A stretch of DNA of 64,000 nucleotides from Elioraea thermophila (ex Habib et al. 2022) (GTDB lineage: Bacteria > Pseudomonadota > Alphaproteobacteria > Acetobacterales > Acetobacteraceae). Of the stretch, positions 20,531-29,086 are shown piece after piece; position 1 is the first letter of the stretch, and every line of letters begins with the position of its first letter. The notes beneath the pieces were generated by a model, which saw only the letters and a list, made by a program, of their open reading frames with translations, was not told the origin of the DNA and made no database searches. The stretch lies in assembly GCF_003336755.1 (NCBI RefSeq), contig NZ_QMDI01000013.1, positions 62,001 through 126,000 on the forward strand, written 5' to 3'. A program made the translations under genes and the position numbers.

Positions 20531-21310
20531 TCAGGCGCGCATGCCCCCTTCCTCCATCCAAGTGAGCAGGCTCGCCACCGGCGCGTCCCGCTCGATCGGC
20601 ACGAGGTGGGCAGCGCGGCGCAGCAGCATGAAGTCGGCACCGAGATCGGCCGCCAGCGCCTCGCCCAGCGCCGGTGGCGTCGCCGGATCCTCGGACGCCG
20701 AGACGACCAGCGTCGGCACATGGCGCGGCGGACGCGTGCCGCGCAGGTCGAAGCGGCCGATGGCGCGGCAACAGGCGGCGTAGCTGGCGGGATCGACGCG
20801 CAGGAACGCCTCGCGCACCTCTGCCACGCGTTCGGGCTCGCGCGCGGCGAAGCCGGGCGTGAACCAGCGCCCCATCACGGCATCCACGATCGCGCCGAGC
20901 CCGTCGCGCTCCACCACGCGTGCCCTCTCCTCCCACGTCTCGGGCGAGGGGATGTGCGCAGCGGTGGCGATCAGCACCACCGCGATCAGACGCTCGGGCG
21001 CGCGCCGCAGCAGCAGTTGGCCGATGAGGCCACCGATGGACAAACCGACGAAAAAGGCTCGCCCTCCGTTCTCCGCGATCAGTTCCGCCACGCGGTCTGC
21101 GATCGCCTCGAGGGTCAGCCCGGGCGCCGGCGGAGATGCGCCGTGCCCCGGCTTGTCGAAGCGAAGGCAGCGGAACCGCATGGAAGCCCGGCCGATCACC
21201 TCCCGCCACATGTGCAGGTCGGCGCCGAGGGAGTTGGCGAAGACGGCCAGCGGCGCATCGTCCGGTCCGTCCAGACGGTGATGGAGAACGAGCGACGTGT
21301 CGGTGGTCAT
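20531..21310 (-). CDS. pcaD: 3-oxoadipate enol-lactonase PcaD
   Basis: A 259-residue alpha/beta hydrolase that opens beta-ketoadipate enol-lactone to beta-ketoadipate. Visible marks are FANSLGADLHMWREV (oxyanion region), RFDKPGHGAS, the nucleophile elbow FFVGLSIGGLIGQ with Ser, an Asp in VVSASEDPATPP and a His in RRAAHLVPIERD. It starts at ATG 21310, overlapping the pcaB stop by ATGA. It is the plain hydrolase and not the PcaL fusion; there is no carboxymuconolactone decarboxylase domain. Confidence 0.9.
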   Translation of the reverse strand: MTTDTSLVLHHRLDGPDDAPLAVFANSLGADLHMWREVIGRASMRFRCLRFDKPGHGASPPAPGLTLEAIADRVAELIAENGGRAFFVGLSIGGLIGQLLLRRAPERLIAVVLIATAAHIPSPETWEERARVVERDGLGAIVDAVMGRWFTPGFAAREPERVAEVREAFLRVDPASYAACCRAIGRFDLRGTRPPRHVPTLVVSASEDPATPPALGEALAADLGADFMLLRRAAHLVPIERDAPVASLLTWMEEGGMRA

Positions 21311-22668
21311 TCCTCCCTCCCCTCCCCCGCGACTCGGCGCAACGCCGAGGCGACATCCCTCACCCGGCGCGCCGCCGCGATTGCGCTGCGGGCACCCGCT
21401 GCCGATGCCGCGTCCGGCGTGCAGGCCTCCGCCGCCTCGGCATGGCCGGCCGCGCGCAGGGCGTCTTCGAGCGTGCCGGCCGCGCCCGAGCGTACCATGT
21501 CCGCCGCCCGCGCCACCGCCTCCGCCGCCCTCTTGCGCCCGAGCCGAGGGGCGAGCGCCTCCGCCGCCCGGTCGGCGAAGACGAGGCCGCGAGCGGCAGC
21601 GAGGTTGGCACGCATACGCTCCCCGTCGGGCTCTCCTGCGGCGGCGAGCCGGGCGAGCTCGGCACTCGCGCGCGCCGCAAGCGAAAACAAGGCCGGCAGG
21701 GCCTGCCACTCCGCCTGCCAACCGCCGCCGCCGCGCTCCTCCGCCACGGCCGTCGCCGCGATCAGGGCGGAGGCGAGACCGGGCGCGAGATGATGAGCGG
21801 CCAGGATTGCGCTCTCGCCGGCAGGGTTGCGCTTGTGCGGCATCGCCGAGGAGCCGCCGCGGCCCTCGCCGGTGCGCACGATCACCTCGCCGACGGCATC
21901 GGAACGAAGCTCGGCGAGGTCGCGCGCGATCTTTGCCGCCGTGCCGATGAGGCCAGCGAGCCAAGTGCCCGTGCGCGCGATGCGCCAGCGCCGCGCGTGC
22001 CAGGCAAGCGGCTCGGCAGCGAGGCCGAGGAGAGCGGCGAACCGGGCGGTCAGGTCGGGCGCGGCGTCGCCGTAGGCCGCGGCGATGCCGACCGGCCCGC
22101 CGAGCGACACCGCGGTCACAAGGCGGAGCAGCTCGGGCAGCTCCGACGCCGGCTCGGCAAGCCCCGCCGCCCACTGCCCGACACGGGCGCCGAAGGTGAT
22201 CGGCGCTGCCGCCTGGCCGTAGGTGCGCCCGAGACAGAGGAGATGGGCGTAGCGTTCCGCCAGCGCAGCGAAACCGTCGAGCGCGGCAGAAAGGTCTTCG
22301 GCAAGCAGGCGGAACGATCGGCGGATCAGCAGCGAGAGAGCGGTGTCGAGCAGATCCTGGCTGGTGGCGCCGCGATGCAGAGCCCAGGCGAGATCCGACG
22401 GCAGTCGGGCCTCGAGTTGGGCGAGGAAGGCGATGGTCGGCACGGCGGAGCGCCGTGCACCCTCGGCGATGGCGGCGAGATCGAACGCCTCCGCCGGCAC
22501 GGCCCGGATCGCATCGGCGAGCCCCATCGGGGCGAGGCCGAACGCGGCCTGCGCCTCCGCCAGCGCTGCCTCCACCTCGAGCATGGCAGCGAGAAGCGAG
22601 CGATCTGACCAGATCGCCGCCATCCGCGGCTCGACGACGACGGCGTTGAGGAGGGAGTCCCCGATCAC
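21307..22668 (-). CDS. pcaB: 3-carboxy-cis,cis-muconate cycloisomerase PcaB
   Basis: A 453-residue member of the fumarase/argininosuccinate lyase superfamily. It carries the signature GSSAMPHKRNPAGES (about residue 265), LHRGATSQDLLDTALSLL and GRTYGQAAAPITFG. It lactonises 3-carboxymuconate, the product of PcaGH. I choose GTG 22668 because it gives the normal length and starts VIGDSLLNAVVVEPRMAAIW; the frame is open for 31 more codons inside the preceding gene. Stop overlaps pcaD. Confidence 0.92.
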   Translation of the reverse strand: MIGDSLLNAVVVEPRMAAIWSDRSLLAAMLEVEAALAEAQAAFGLAPMGLADAIRAVPAEAFDLAAIAEGARRSAVPTIAFLAQLEARLPSDLAWALHRGATSQDLLDTALSLLIRRSFRLLAEDLSAALDGFAALAERYAHLLCLGRTYGQAAAPITFGARVGQWAAGLAEPASELPELLRLVTAVSLGGPVGIAAAYGDAAPDLTARFAALLGLAAEPLAWHARRWRIARTGTWLAGLIGTAAKIARDLAELRSDAVGEVIVRTGEGRGGSSAMPHKRNPAGESAILAAHHLAPGLASALIAATAVAEERGGGGWQAEWQALPALFSLAARASAELARLAAAGEPDGERMRANLAAARGLVFADRAAEALAPRLGRKRAAEAVARAADMVRSGAAGTLEDALRAAGHAEAAEACTPDAASAAGARSAIAAARRVRDVASALRRVAGEGREE

Positions 22669-22690
22669 GCGCGGCAGAGGGCTCTGCGGC

Positions 22691-23536
22691 TCAGGCGACC
22701 GGCGCGGCTGGCAGGCGAAGGATGGCCCGCGCCTCGGCCACCGTCGCCGGCCGCCGGCCATATTCGCCGCAGAGCGCGACCACGCGGCGCACCAGAGCGG
22801 CGTTGGAGGGTGCGAGCGTCTCGCGATCGAGCCGGACGTTGTCCTCGAGCCCCGTCCGGCAGTGCCCGCCGAGCTCGAGCGACCAGCGGTTCAGCACGAT
22901 CTGGTTGCGCCCGATCCCCGCGCCGGTCCAGGTGGCGTCGGGAGCGAGCCGCGCCAGCGTGCGGACGAGGAACTCGAAGGTCTCGCGGTCCGCCGGCAGC
23001 GCGTTCTTCACCCCCATGACGAACTGCACGTGCAGCGGCCGAACGATCTTGCCTGCCTCCGCCATCGCCACCGCGTTGAACAGCATGGCGAGGTCGAACA
23101 CCTCGATCTCGGGCTTGACGCCGTATCGCAGCATCTCGGCGGCGAGCCAGTCGATCAGCTCGGGGTCGTTCTCGTACACGCGCGTGGGGAAGTTGCAGGA
23201 GCCCGTCGCCAGCGAGCACATGTCGGGGCGGAGGGGGATCATGCCGCCGCGCTCGCGCCCCGTCCCGGAGCGCCCGCCGGTGGAGAGCTGGATGATCATG
23301 CCCGGGCAGTGCTTGCGGATCCCCTCCATCAGCCGCGCAAAGCGCTCGGGGTCCGAGGTCGGGCGGCCCTGATCGTCGCGCACATGGGCGTGCACCAGCG
23401 TCGCACCCGCCTCGAACGCCTCGTGGGTGGACTCGATCTGCTCGGCGATCGAGATCGGCACCGCGGGATTGTCGGATTTCTGCGGCAGCGACCCGGTGAT
23501 CGCCACCGTGATGATGCAAGGTGTCGCTTCTGCCAT
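22691..23536 (-). CDS. Beta-keto acid cleavage enzyme (BKACE, DUF849 family)
   Basis: A 281-residue TIM-barrel enzyme of the 3-keto-5-aminohexanoate cleavage family. The metal-binding HAHVRDDQG near residue 50, IIQLSTGGRSG, EIEVFDLAML and the C-terminal GGHCRTGLEDNV are intact. The family condenses a beta-keto acid with acetyl-CoA to give acetoacetate and a new acyl-CoA; members acting on beta-ketoadipate would yield succinyl-CoA. Placed between pcaG and pcaB, it probably replaces the CoA transferase and thiolase (PcaIJ, PcaF), which are absent. That role is inference; the fold and chemistry are well supported. The gene is 42 bases after pcaG and 22 before pcaB. Confidence 0.88.
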   Translation of the reverse strand: MAEATPCIITVAITGSLPQKSDNPAVPISIAEQIESTHEAFEAGATLVHAHVRDDQGRPTSDPERFARLMEGIRKHCPGMIIQLSTGGRSGTGRERGGMIPLRPDMCSLATGSCNFPTRVYENDPELIDWLAAEMLRYGVKPEIEVFDLAMLFNAVAMAEAGKIVRPLHVQFVMGVKNALPADRETFEFLVRTLARLAPDATWTGAGIGRNQIVLNRWSLELGGHCRTGLEDNVRLDRETLAPSNAALVRRVVALCGEYGRRPATVAEARAILRLPAAPVA

Positions 23537-23578
23537 CGGCGCCTTTCTTGTCGCGTTTCCGACCGCTCGGCCTCGCGC

Positions 23579-24145
23579 TCAGAGGTCGAAGAACACCGTC
23601 TCGTTCTCGCCCTGCAGCCGGATGTCGAAGCGGTAGCGTCCGGGGGCGAGCTTGTCTGCGAGGAGGGTTGCGCGTCGCGCGGGCGGCACGGCGAGCAAGA
23701 TCGGATCGCGCGCGTTCCGTTCCGCCTCGTCCGCGAAATGGACGCGGGTCACCAGCGGGCCGAGCAAGCCCCGCGCCTGCACGATCAGCCAGAGATGCGG
23801 CGCCTCGTCGCCGGCGGCAACGCCGGGACGAACGGTGCGGAAGCGGAAACACCCATCCCTGTCCGTCGCCGCCCGGCCGTAGCCGCGGAAGCCTCGTCCC
23901 GGCTCCCAGCCACCGCGGGCATCGCGTTGGCGCGCCTCGATCAGGGCGTCGGAGACGGGGGCGCCATCGCCGTCGAGCACCCGGCCCATGAGCACCAGGG
24001 GTTCGCCTTCGGCCTCGTCGGTCGCGATCTCCTCCGTGGCGAGGGGAAGGAAGGGCAGGCCGATGCGGTGCGGCGCCAGCCCGATCGCGAAATAGGGGCC
24101 GACCGTCTGCGTCGGCGTCTGCCCGAGCCGGTTGGCGCGCGCCAT
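23579..24145 (-). CDS. pcaG: Protocatechuate 3,4-dioxygenase alpha subunit PcaG
   Basis: A 188-residue intradiol dioxygenase subunit. The N-terminus LGQTPTQTVGPYFAIGL is diagnostic for PcaG, followed by PLVLMGRVLDGDGAPVSDALIE and the C-terminal RYRFDIRLQGENETVFFDL. The alpha subunit shapes the active site, while iron is held by PcaH. ATG at 24145 overlaps the pcaH stop (ATGA), so the two subunits are translationally coupled in equal amounts. Confidence 0.95.
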   Translation of the reverse strand: MARANRLGQTPTQTVGPYFAIGLAPHRIGLPFLPLATEEIATDEAEGEPLVLMGRVLDGDGAPVSDALIEARQRDARGGWEPGRGFRGYGRAATDRDGCFRFRTVRPGVAAGDEAPHLWLIVQARGLLGPLVTRVHFADEAERNARDPILLAVPPARRATLLADKLAPGRYRFDIRLQGENETVFFDL

Positions 24146-24876
24146 CACGTGGTCTCCCACGGGGTGGCGGCCGGCCCGCGCAGGACGAAGTCGAAGGCGA
24201 AGCCGAGGGCGTAGCCCTCGACGGTGAGGCTGAGATCGAACCGCGCGATCAGCCGTTCGCGGGCATGCTCCGGCACGCTGCGGAAGATCGGGTCGAAGGC
24301 AAGCAGCGGGTCGCCCGGAAAATACATCTGGGTGACGAGACGGTCGGCGAAATGCCGCCCGAACAGGGCGAAATGCAGATGCGCCGGCCGCCAGGCGTTG
24401 GGGTGGTTGCGCCACGGATAGGCCCCCGGCCGGATGGTGACGAAACGGTAGCGCCCCTCGGCATCGGTCCGGCAGCGACCCACGCCGAGGAAGTTGGGAT
24501 CGAGCGGCGCGTCATGATCGTCCACCGGGTGGCGGTAGCGGCCCGCCGCGTTCGCCTGCCAGAGCTCGACGATGGTGTCCGCAACCGCGCGCCCCTCCTC
24601 GTCGAGCACGCGCCCCGCGACGATGATGCGCTCGCCCACCGGCTCGCCATTGATGCGGCCGTTGCGCGTCAGATCGGCATCGATCTCGGTGACCACGACG
24701 TCGGAAAGATCCGGTGCCGGCACGAGCGCGGCGAGCGGAGGAACCGCAACGAGCGGCTCGCGCGGGCCGCGCCGCGCCGTCGAGCGGTATCCGGGGTCGA
24801 TCCAGGCCGGATTGGCGGCGCGATCGCGCGGAGCAAGCGGGGGGAGGCCGGCGTCAGTCGAGCGGGAGTCCGACAT
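24145..24876 (-). CDS. pcaH: Protocatechuate 3,4-dioxygenase beta subunit PcaH
   Basis: A 243-residue catalytic subunit. Fe(III) ligands expected from the family are visible: Tyr in NAAGRYRHP, Tyr in RPGAYPWRN, and the two His in RPAHLHFALFG. The N-terminal DPGYRSTARRGPREPLV matches the family. It cleaves protocatechuate between its hydroxyl-bearing carbons to 3-carboxy-cis,cis-muconate. Its start lies 23 bases inside the pobA 3' end, another tight coupling. Confidence 0.95.
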   Translation of the reverse strand: MSDSRSTDAGLPPLAPRDRAANPAWIDPGYRSTARRGPREPLVAVPPLAALVPAPDLSDVVVTEIDADLTRNGRINGEPVGERIIVAGRVLDEEGRAVADTIVELWQANAAGRYRHPVDDHDAPLDPNFLGVGRCRTDAEGRYRFVTIRPGAYPWRNHPNAWRPAHLHFALFGRHFADRLVTQMYFPGDPLLAFDPIFRSVPEHARERLIARFDLSLTVEGYALGFAFDFVLRGPAATPWETT

Positions 24877-26026
24877 AGTTCTCGGCGATCACGGTGCGGG
24901 CGGCGCGCGAGGCGGCGACGTAGGCGCGTTCCGCCTCCTGCATCTTCGCCTCGAACGGCGCGAGGTCAGGGAAGCTGTGCATGAGCCGCGTCATCATCCA
25001 CGAGAAGCGCTCGGTTCGCCAGACCCGCGCCAGCGCTATGGCCGAGTACGCGTCGAGCGCGGTCTCGTCGCCCTCGCGCAGGAAGCGGATGGCGGCACGC
25101 GCGGCGTACCAGGCATCGGCGGCGGCGAGATTGAGGCCCTTCGCCCCCGTCGGCGGCACGACGTGCGCCGCATCGCCGAGCAAAAGGAGGCGGCCCACGC
25201 GCATCGGTTCGGCGACGAAACTTCGCAACGGCGCGATCGAACGCTCGATCGCCGGCCCTGCCGTGACGCGCGCCGCGATCTCGGCCGGCAAGCGACGGCG
25301 AAGCTCGGCCCAGAACCGCTCCTCGGTCCAGTCCTCGAGACGCTCACCGGCGGCGACCTGGACGTAGTAGCGGCTTCGCGTGGGCGAGCGCAGGGAACAG
25401 AGGGCGAAGCCCCGGTCGGAAGCGGCGTAGACGAGCTCCCCGTGCGCCGGAGGGACGTCGGCCAGCAGGCCGAGCCAGCCGAACGGATAGGCGATCTCGT
25501 AGGTCCTGATCGCCTCGGCCGGCAGGGCCCGCCGAGCGAGGCCATGGAAGCCGTCGCAGCCCAGCACGAGGCGGCAGGAGAGGACGATCGTCTCGCCCGC
25601 GCGGCGACAGACGACGCGGGGCGCCGCATCCAGGTTCTCGATCGCCACCGCCTCCGTCTCGAACAGGAGCGGCAGACCGGCCGCCTCCCGATGCGCGATC
25701 AAGTCACGCACCACCTCCGTCTGCCCGTACACGGTCACATGACGGCCGGGGACGAGATCGGGGAAGGCGATCCGCACCATCGTCTCGCCGAAGGCAAGCA
25801 CGAAGCCCTCGTGCACGAGGCCCTCGCGGTCGAGACGCGCCGCGGCGCCAAGCCGGCGCAGGGTCTCGACGGTCGACTGCTCGAGCACGCCGGCCCGCAC
25901 GCGCTGCAGCACGTAATCGCGCGCGCGGTGTTCGACGATGATGGTCTCGATTCCGGCTTCGGCGAGCAGGGCTGCCGATATGAGCCCCGCCGGCCCGGCG
26001 CCGATGATGCAGACGTCGGTTCGCAC
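24854..26026 (-). CDS. pobA: 4-hydroxybenzoate 3-monooxygenase PobA
   Basis: A 390-residue FAD monooxygenase making protocatechuate from 4-hydroxybenzoate with NAD(P)H and oxygen. It has the dinucleotide motif IIGAGPAGLISAALLAEAGI at the N-terminus, the RVRAGVLEQSTVETL substrate region, DG in LGCDGFHGLAR, and the FAD motif GDAAHVVPPTGAKGLNLA. GTG 26026 behind CAGGGGAC gives the normal length (P. fluorescens PobA is 394); the upstream open frame runs through tRNA-Glu and is not coding. It is the first gene of the catabolic operon. Confidence 0.95.
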   Translation of the reverse strand: MRTDVCIIGAGPAGLISAALLAEAGIETIIVEHRARDYVLQRVRAGVLEQSTVETLRRLGAAARLDREGLVHEGFVLAFGETMVRIAFPDLVPGRHVTVYGQTEVVRDLIAHREAAGLPLLFETEAVAIENLDAAPRVVCRRAGETIVLSCRLVLGCDGFHGLARRALPAEAIRTYEIAYPFGWLGLLADVPPAHGELVYAASDRGFALCSLRSPTRSRYYVQVAAGERLEDWTEERFWAELRRRLPAEIAARVTAGPAIERSIAPLRSFVAEPMRVGRLLLLGDAAHVVPPTGAKGLNLAAADAWYAARAAIRFLREGDETALDAYSAIALARVWRTERFSWMMTRLMHSFPDLAPFEAKMQEAERAYVAASRAARTVIAENYVGLPLD

Positions 26027-26060
26027 CGTCCCCTGTTCCCTGCTGCGCGTTCTCGCGCGT

Positions 26061-26090
26061 GCGTCGGTCGAGAGGATAGCCGGCCGACGC
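26061..26090. promoter_or_regulatory. Inverted repeat upstream of pobA (operator or tRNA terminator)
   Basis: GCGTCGGTC (26061-26069) faces GGCCGACGC (26082-26090) with 12 bases between; 8 of 9 positions are complementary. On the minus strand the spacer holds TATCCT, a possible -10, with CTGGCG 17 bases upstream. It could be the operator of the pob/pca/TRAP operon or a hairpin ending the tRNA-Glu transcript; there is no U run, which favours the first reading. Confidence 0.4.
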
Positions 26091-26126
26091 AGAGCCGCCA
26101 GGAGGGCCGGCCGGTCGTCCTGAGGT

Positions 26127-26202
26127 GGCGTCCCGTACGGGATTCGAACCCGTGTTGCGGCCTTGAAAGGGCCGAGTCCTAGGCCTCTAGACGAACGGGA
26201 CG
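26127..26202 (-). tRNA. tRNA-Glu(TTC), CCA encoded
   Basis: Read on the minus strand, the acceptor GTCCCGT (26202-26196) pairs with ACGGGAC (26137-26131), followed by G and an encoded CCA ending at 26127. The anticodon loop CTTTCAA gives TTC, reading GAA and GAG. D arm and T arm (CGGGTTCGAATCCCG) are normal. It sits 49 bases after the recJ stop on the same strand. Confidence 0.97.
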
Positions 26203-26251
26203 CTGCTCGGCACCGCCGCCTAGCGCGGCCGCGCCGGGGATGCAAGCGCGG

Positions 26252-28015
26252 TCAAGGCAACGCGGCATCAACGAGGCGCAAGCCGACCGCCTCGCCGCCG
26301 CGGAAACGGTCCGGCCGCAACGCCCCGACAGCGCGGACCAAGCCGCCGCGGGCCGCCGCAAGCCCCTGCGCCAGCGCCGTACCACCGCAGCGGAAGGCGA
26401 TCGCCTCGACGCGGCGCCCGCTCTCGCCTTCCAGCACGACGCGCAGATGCGCCCCCGACCCGCCGACCGCGCTGACCGCCGCGACCCGCCCAGCCACCTC
26501 GACCAGCGGCTCCGCGTTGCCGAGGCCGAAGGGCCCAAGCCTCGCCAGAGCCTGCACCGCCTCCGACGTCGCACCCTCAACCCGGCAGCGGCCTTCGATC
26601 ACCACGGGCTCCCGCACCTCGCCCTCGGCTCCCCAGGCAGCGTCGAGCGCCTCGGCCAAGCATTGGAGCCGCGAGGCCGGCAGCGTCACCCCGGCGGCCG
26701 CGGCGTGGCCGCCGCCCTTCAGCGCGATGCCCTCGCGCACCAGCGCCGCAATGGCCGCCCCGAGATCGAAGCCCGGCACGGACCGCCCCGAGCCCACCGC
26801 CCTCTCGCCCTCCAACGCCAGGGCGAGCGCAGGGCGGCCGAAGCGTTCGCGCACCCTGCCGGCGACGATGCCGACCACGCCGGGGTGCCAGCCAGCTCCG
26901 GCCACCACCAGCACCGATCGGCCCGCCTCCACTTGGCGTTCAGCCTCGGCAAAGGCAGCCTCCACCACCGCCGCCTCGATCGCCTGCCGGTCGCGGTTTA
27001 GCCGATCGAGCCGTTGCGCCAGCGCCTGCGCCTCGCGCGCGTCATCCGCAAGCAAGAGGGCGACACCGAGCCCCGCGTCATCGAGCCGCCCGGCGGCGTT
27101 CAGCCGCGGCGCCAAGGCGTAGCCGATCGCTTCCGTATCGATCGTCTCGATGCCGACGCCGGCGACGGCCGCCAGCGCCGCGAGGCCGGCCCGAGGGCTG
27201 CGCCGCATCGCCTCCACCCCGCGCGCGACGAAGGCCCGGTTGAGGCCGACGAGCGGCATCACGTCGGCCACGGTGGCGAGTGCCACGAGATCGACGAGAT
27301 CAAGCACAAGCTCGTTGCCGACCGCGCGCGACGAGCCCGCTTGCCGGAGCGCCCGGTTGATCGCGACGGCGGCAAGAAAGGCGAGCCCGCTCGCGCACAG
27401 CGTGCCGAGGGCTGGGTCGCGTGGCGGCGCATTCGGATTGACGTGGGCGAAAACGCCCGGCGGCGGTCCATCGCAGCGGTGGTGATCGAGCACCAGCACG
27501 TCCGCCTCGGGCGCGATCGCGGCGATCGGTCCCGGCGCGTTCGATCCGCAGTCGAGACAGACGATCGCCCTCGCCCCGGCGGCGACCAGCTCACGGAAGG
27601 CGCGCTCGTTCGGCCCGTAGCCGTCGCGCAGACGATGCGGCACGGCGTGCAGCACGCGGACGCCGAGGCCGGCGAGGAACCGCGCAAGAAGGGCGACGGC
27701 CGCCTGACCGTCGACGTCGTAGTCGCCGAACAGGGCGATGGTCTCTTCGCGCCGCGCCGCCCAGGCGAGACGATCGGCGAGCGCGTCCATGCCGGGCAAG
27801 GAGGACGGGTCGGGCAGCCAGTCCTTCAGCCGCGGCGCGAGATGACGCGCGAGGTCGGCCTCCGCCACGCCGCGCGCGACGATCACACCGGCGAGCAGCT
27901 CCGGCAGGCCGTGACGCTGCGCGAAGCGCAGAGTGGTGTCGGGATCGGCGGTGCAGTCCTGCCAGGGTCGCCCGGAGAAGGATCGGACGTCGCTCCCCGC
28001 CTGACCGCCGCGCAC
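26252..28015 (-). CDS. recJ: Single-stranded-DNA-specific exonuclease RecJ
   Basis: A 587-residue DHH/DHHA1 nuclease. Motifs are DYDVDGQAAVALL (motif I), CLDCGSNAP (motif II), LDHHRCDG (DHH), APRLNAAGRLDDA and, near the C-terminal DHHA1 domain, LKGGGHAAAAGVTL. It degrades single-stranded DNA 5' to 3' in recombination and mismatch repair. The C-terminal oligonucleotide-binding domain is present. It starts 7 bases after the glpX stop, so the two are probably co-transcribed. Confidence 0.95.
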   Translation of the reverse strand: MRGGQAGSDVRSFSGRPWQDCTADPDTTLRFAQRHGLPELLAGVIVARGVAEADLARHLAPRLKDWLPDPSSLPGMDALADRLAWAARREETIALFGDYDVDGQAAVALLARFLAGLGVRVLHAVPHRLRDGYGPNERAFRELVAAGARAIVCLDCGSNAPGPIAAIAPEADVLVLDHHRCDGPPPGVFAHVNPNAPPRDPALGTLCASGLAFLAAVAINRALRQAGSSRAVGNELVLDLVDLVALATVADVMPLVGLNRAFVARGVEAMRRSPRAGLAALAAVAGVGIETIDTEAIGYALAPRLNAAGRLDDAGLGVALLLADDAREAQALAQRLDRLNRDRQAIEAAVVEAAFAEAERQVEAGRSVLVVAGAGWHPGVVGIVAGRVRERFGRPALALALEGERAVGSGRSVPGFDLGAAIAALVREGIALKGGGHAAAAGVTLPASRLQCLAEALDAAWGAEGEVREPVVIEGRCRVEGATSEAVQALARLGPFGLGNAEPLVEVAGRVAAVSAVGGSGAHLRVVLEGESGRRVEAIAFRCGGTALAQGLAAARGGLVRAVGALRPDRFRGGEAVGLRLVDAALP

Positions 28016-28022
28016 GATCGCC

Positions 28023-29048
28023 TCAGCCGCCCATCCACAGCTTGCGGTTGAAGTTGTGGTGCGCCTCGATGTAGCGCACCGTGCCGGACTTGGAGCGCAT
28101 CACCAGCGAATGAGTGATCGCGCCACCGCCGAAGCGGCGCACGCCGCGCAGCATGGTGCCGTTGGTCACGCCCGTCGCGGCGAACATCACGTCGCCGCGG
28201 GCCATCTCCTCCGTCGTGTACTTGCGCGAGAGGTCGGTGATGCCCATCCGCCGCGCGCGGGCCTTCTCCTCCTCGTTGCGGAAGACGAGCCGGCCCTGGA
28301 TCTGGCCGCCGATGCAGCGAAGCGCGGCGGCGGCGAGCACGCCTTCCGGCGCGCCGCCCGTGCCCATGTAGACGTCGATGCCGCTCTCGGGCTGGCTCGT
28401 CGCGATCACGCCCGAAACGTCGCCGTCGCTGATCAGCATGATGCGTGCTCCGGCGGCGCGCACCGCCTTGATCAGTTCCGCATGCCGCGGCCGATCGAGG
28501 ATGCAGACGACGAGGTCGGACACTTCCATGCCCTTCGCCTTCGCCACCTCCTTCAGGTTGCGCTCCGGGGTTTCGTCGAGATCGACGATGCCCTCCGGCA
28601 GACCGCCGCCGACGGCGATCTTTTCCATGTAGACGTCAGGCGCATTGAGGAAGTTGCCGGCCTCGGCGAGTGCGACCACGGCGAGCGCATTGTTGCCGCC
28701 CTTGGCGGTGATCGTCGTTCCCTCGAGCGGGTCGAGCGCGATGTCGGCCTTCATGCCGCCGCAGCCGACCTTCTCGCCGATGTAGAGCATCGGCGCCTCG
28801 TCGCGCTCGCCCTCGCCGATCACCACCGTGCCGTCGATCGCCACCGTGTCGAAGGCCCGCCGCATCGCGTCCACCGCCGCCTGATCGGCCGCCTTCTCGT
28901 CGCCCCGCCCCATCAGGCGCGAGGCGGCGAGGGCCGCGGCCTCGGTGACGCGGACCAGTTCGAGGGCGAGGTTGCGGTCGATGTGGCGGGCATCGGGCGC
29001 GTTGCCGCCGGCGGCGAAGACGCGCGCGGAAGTGGCCGTGTCGCTCAT
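28023..29048 (-). CDS. glpX: Class II fructose-1,6-bisphosphatase GlpX
   Basis: A 341-residue enzyme of gluconeogenesis with the lithium-sensitive phosphatase fold. Visible are the N-terminal RNLALELVRVTEAAALAASR, GEGERDEAPML, the metal-site ALDPLEGTTITAKG, and YMGTGGAPEGVLAAAALRC. Start at ATG 29048 behind AAGGAAAC; the open frame upstream overlaps hom. It follows hom by 38 bases, an order (hom-glpX-recJ) seen in many alphaproteobacteria. Confidence 0.95.
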   Translation of the reverse strand: MSDTATSARVFAAGGNAPDARHIDRNLALELVRVTEAAALAASRLMGRGDEKAADQAAVDAMRRAFDTVAIDGTVVIGEGERDEAPMLYIGEKVGCGGMKADIALDPLEGTTITAKGGNNALAVVALAEAGNFLNAPDVYMEKIAVGGGLPEGIVDLDETPERNLKEVAKAKGMEVSDLVVCILDRPRHAELIKAVRAAGARIMLISDGDVSGVIATSQPESGIDVYMGTGGAPEGVLAAAALRCIGGQIQGRLVFRNEEEKARARRMGITDLSRKYTTEEMARGDVMFAATGVTNGTMLRGVRRFGGGAITHSLVMRSKSGTVRYIEAHHNFNRKLWMGG

Positions 29049-29086
29049 GAGATCGTTTCCTTCCCGAACCTTGTGATCCACCCCGT

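Noticed and set aside
17166-21793. Two very long plus-strand frames (844 and 978 codons) across the TRAP and pca genes.
   Set aside because: They are antisense to well-supported genes, and their products are Arg/His/Gly-rich noise typical of shadow frames.
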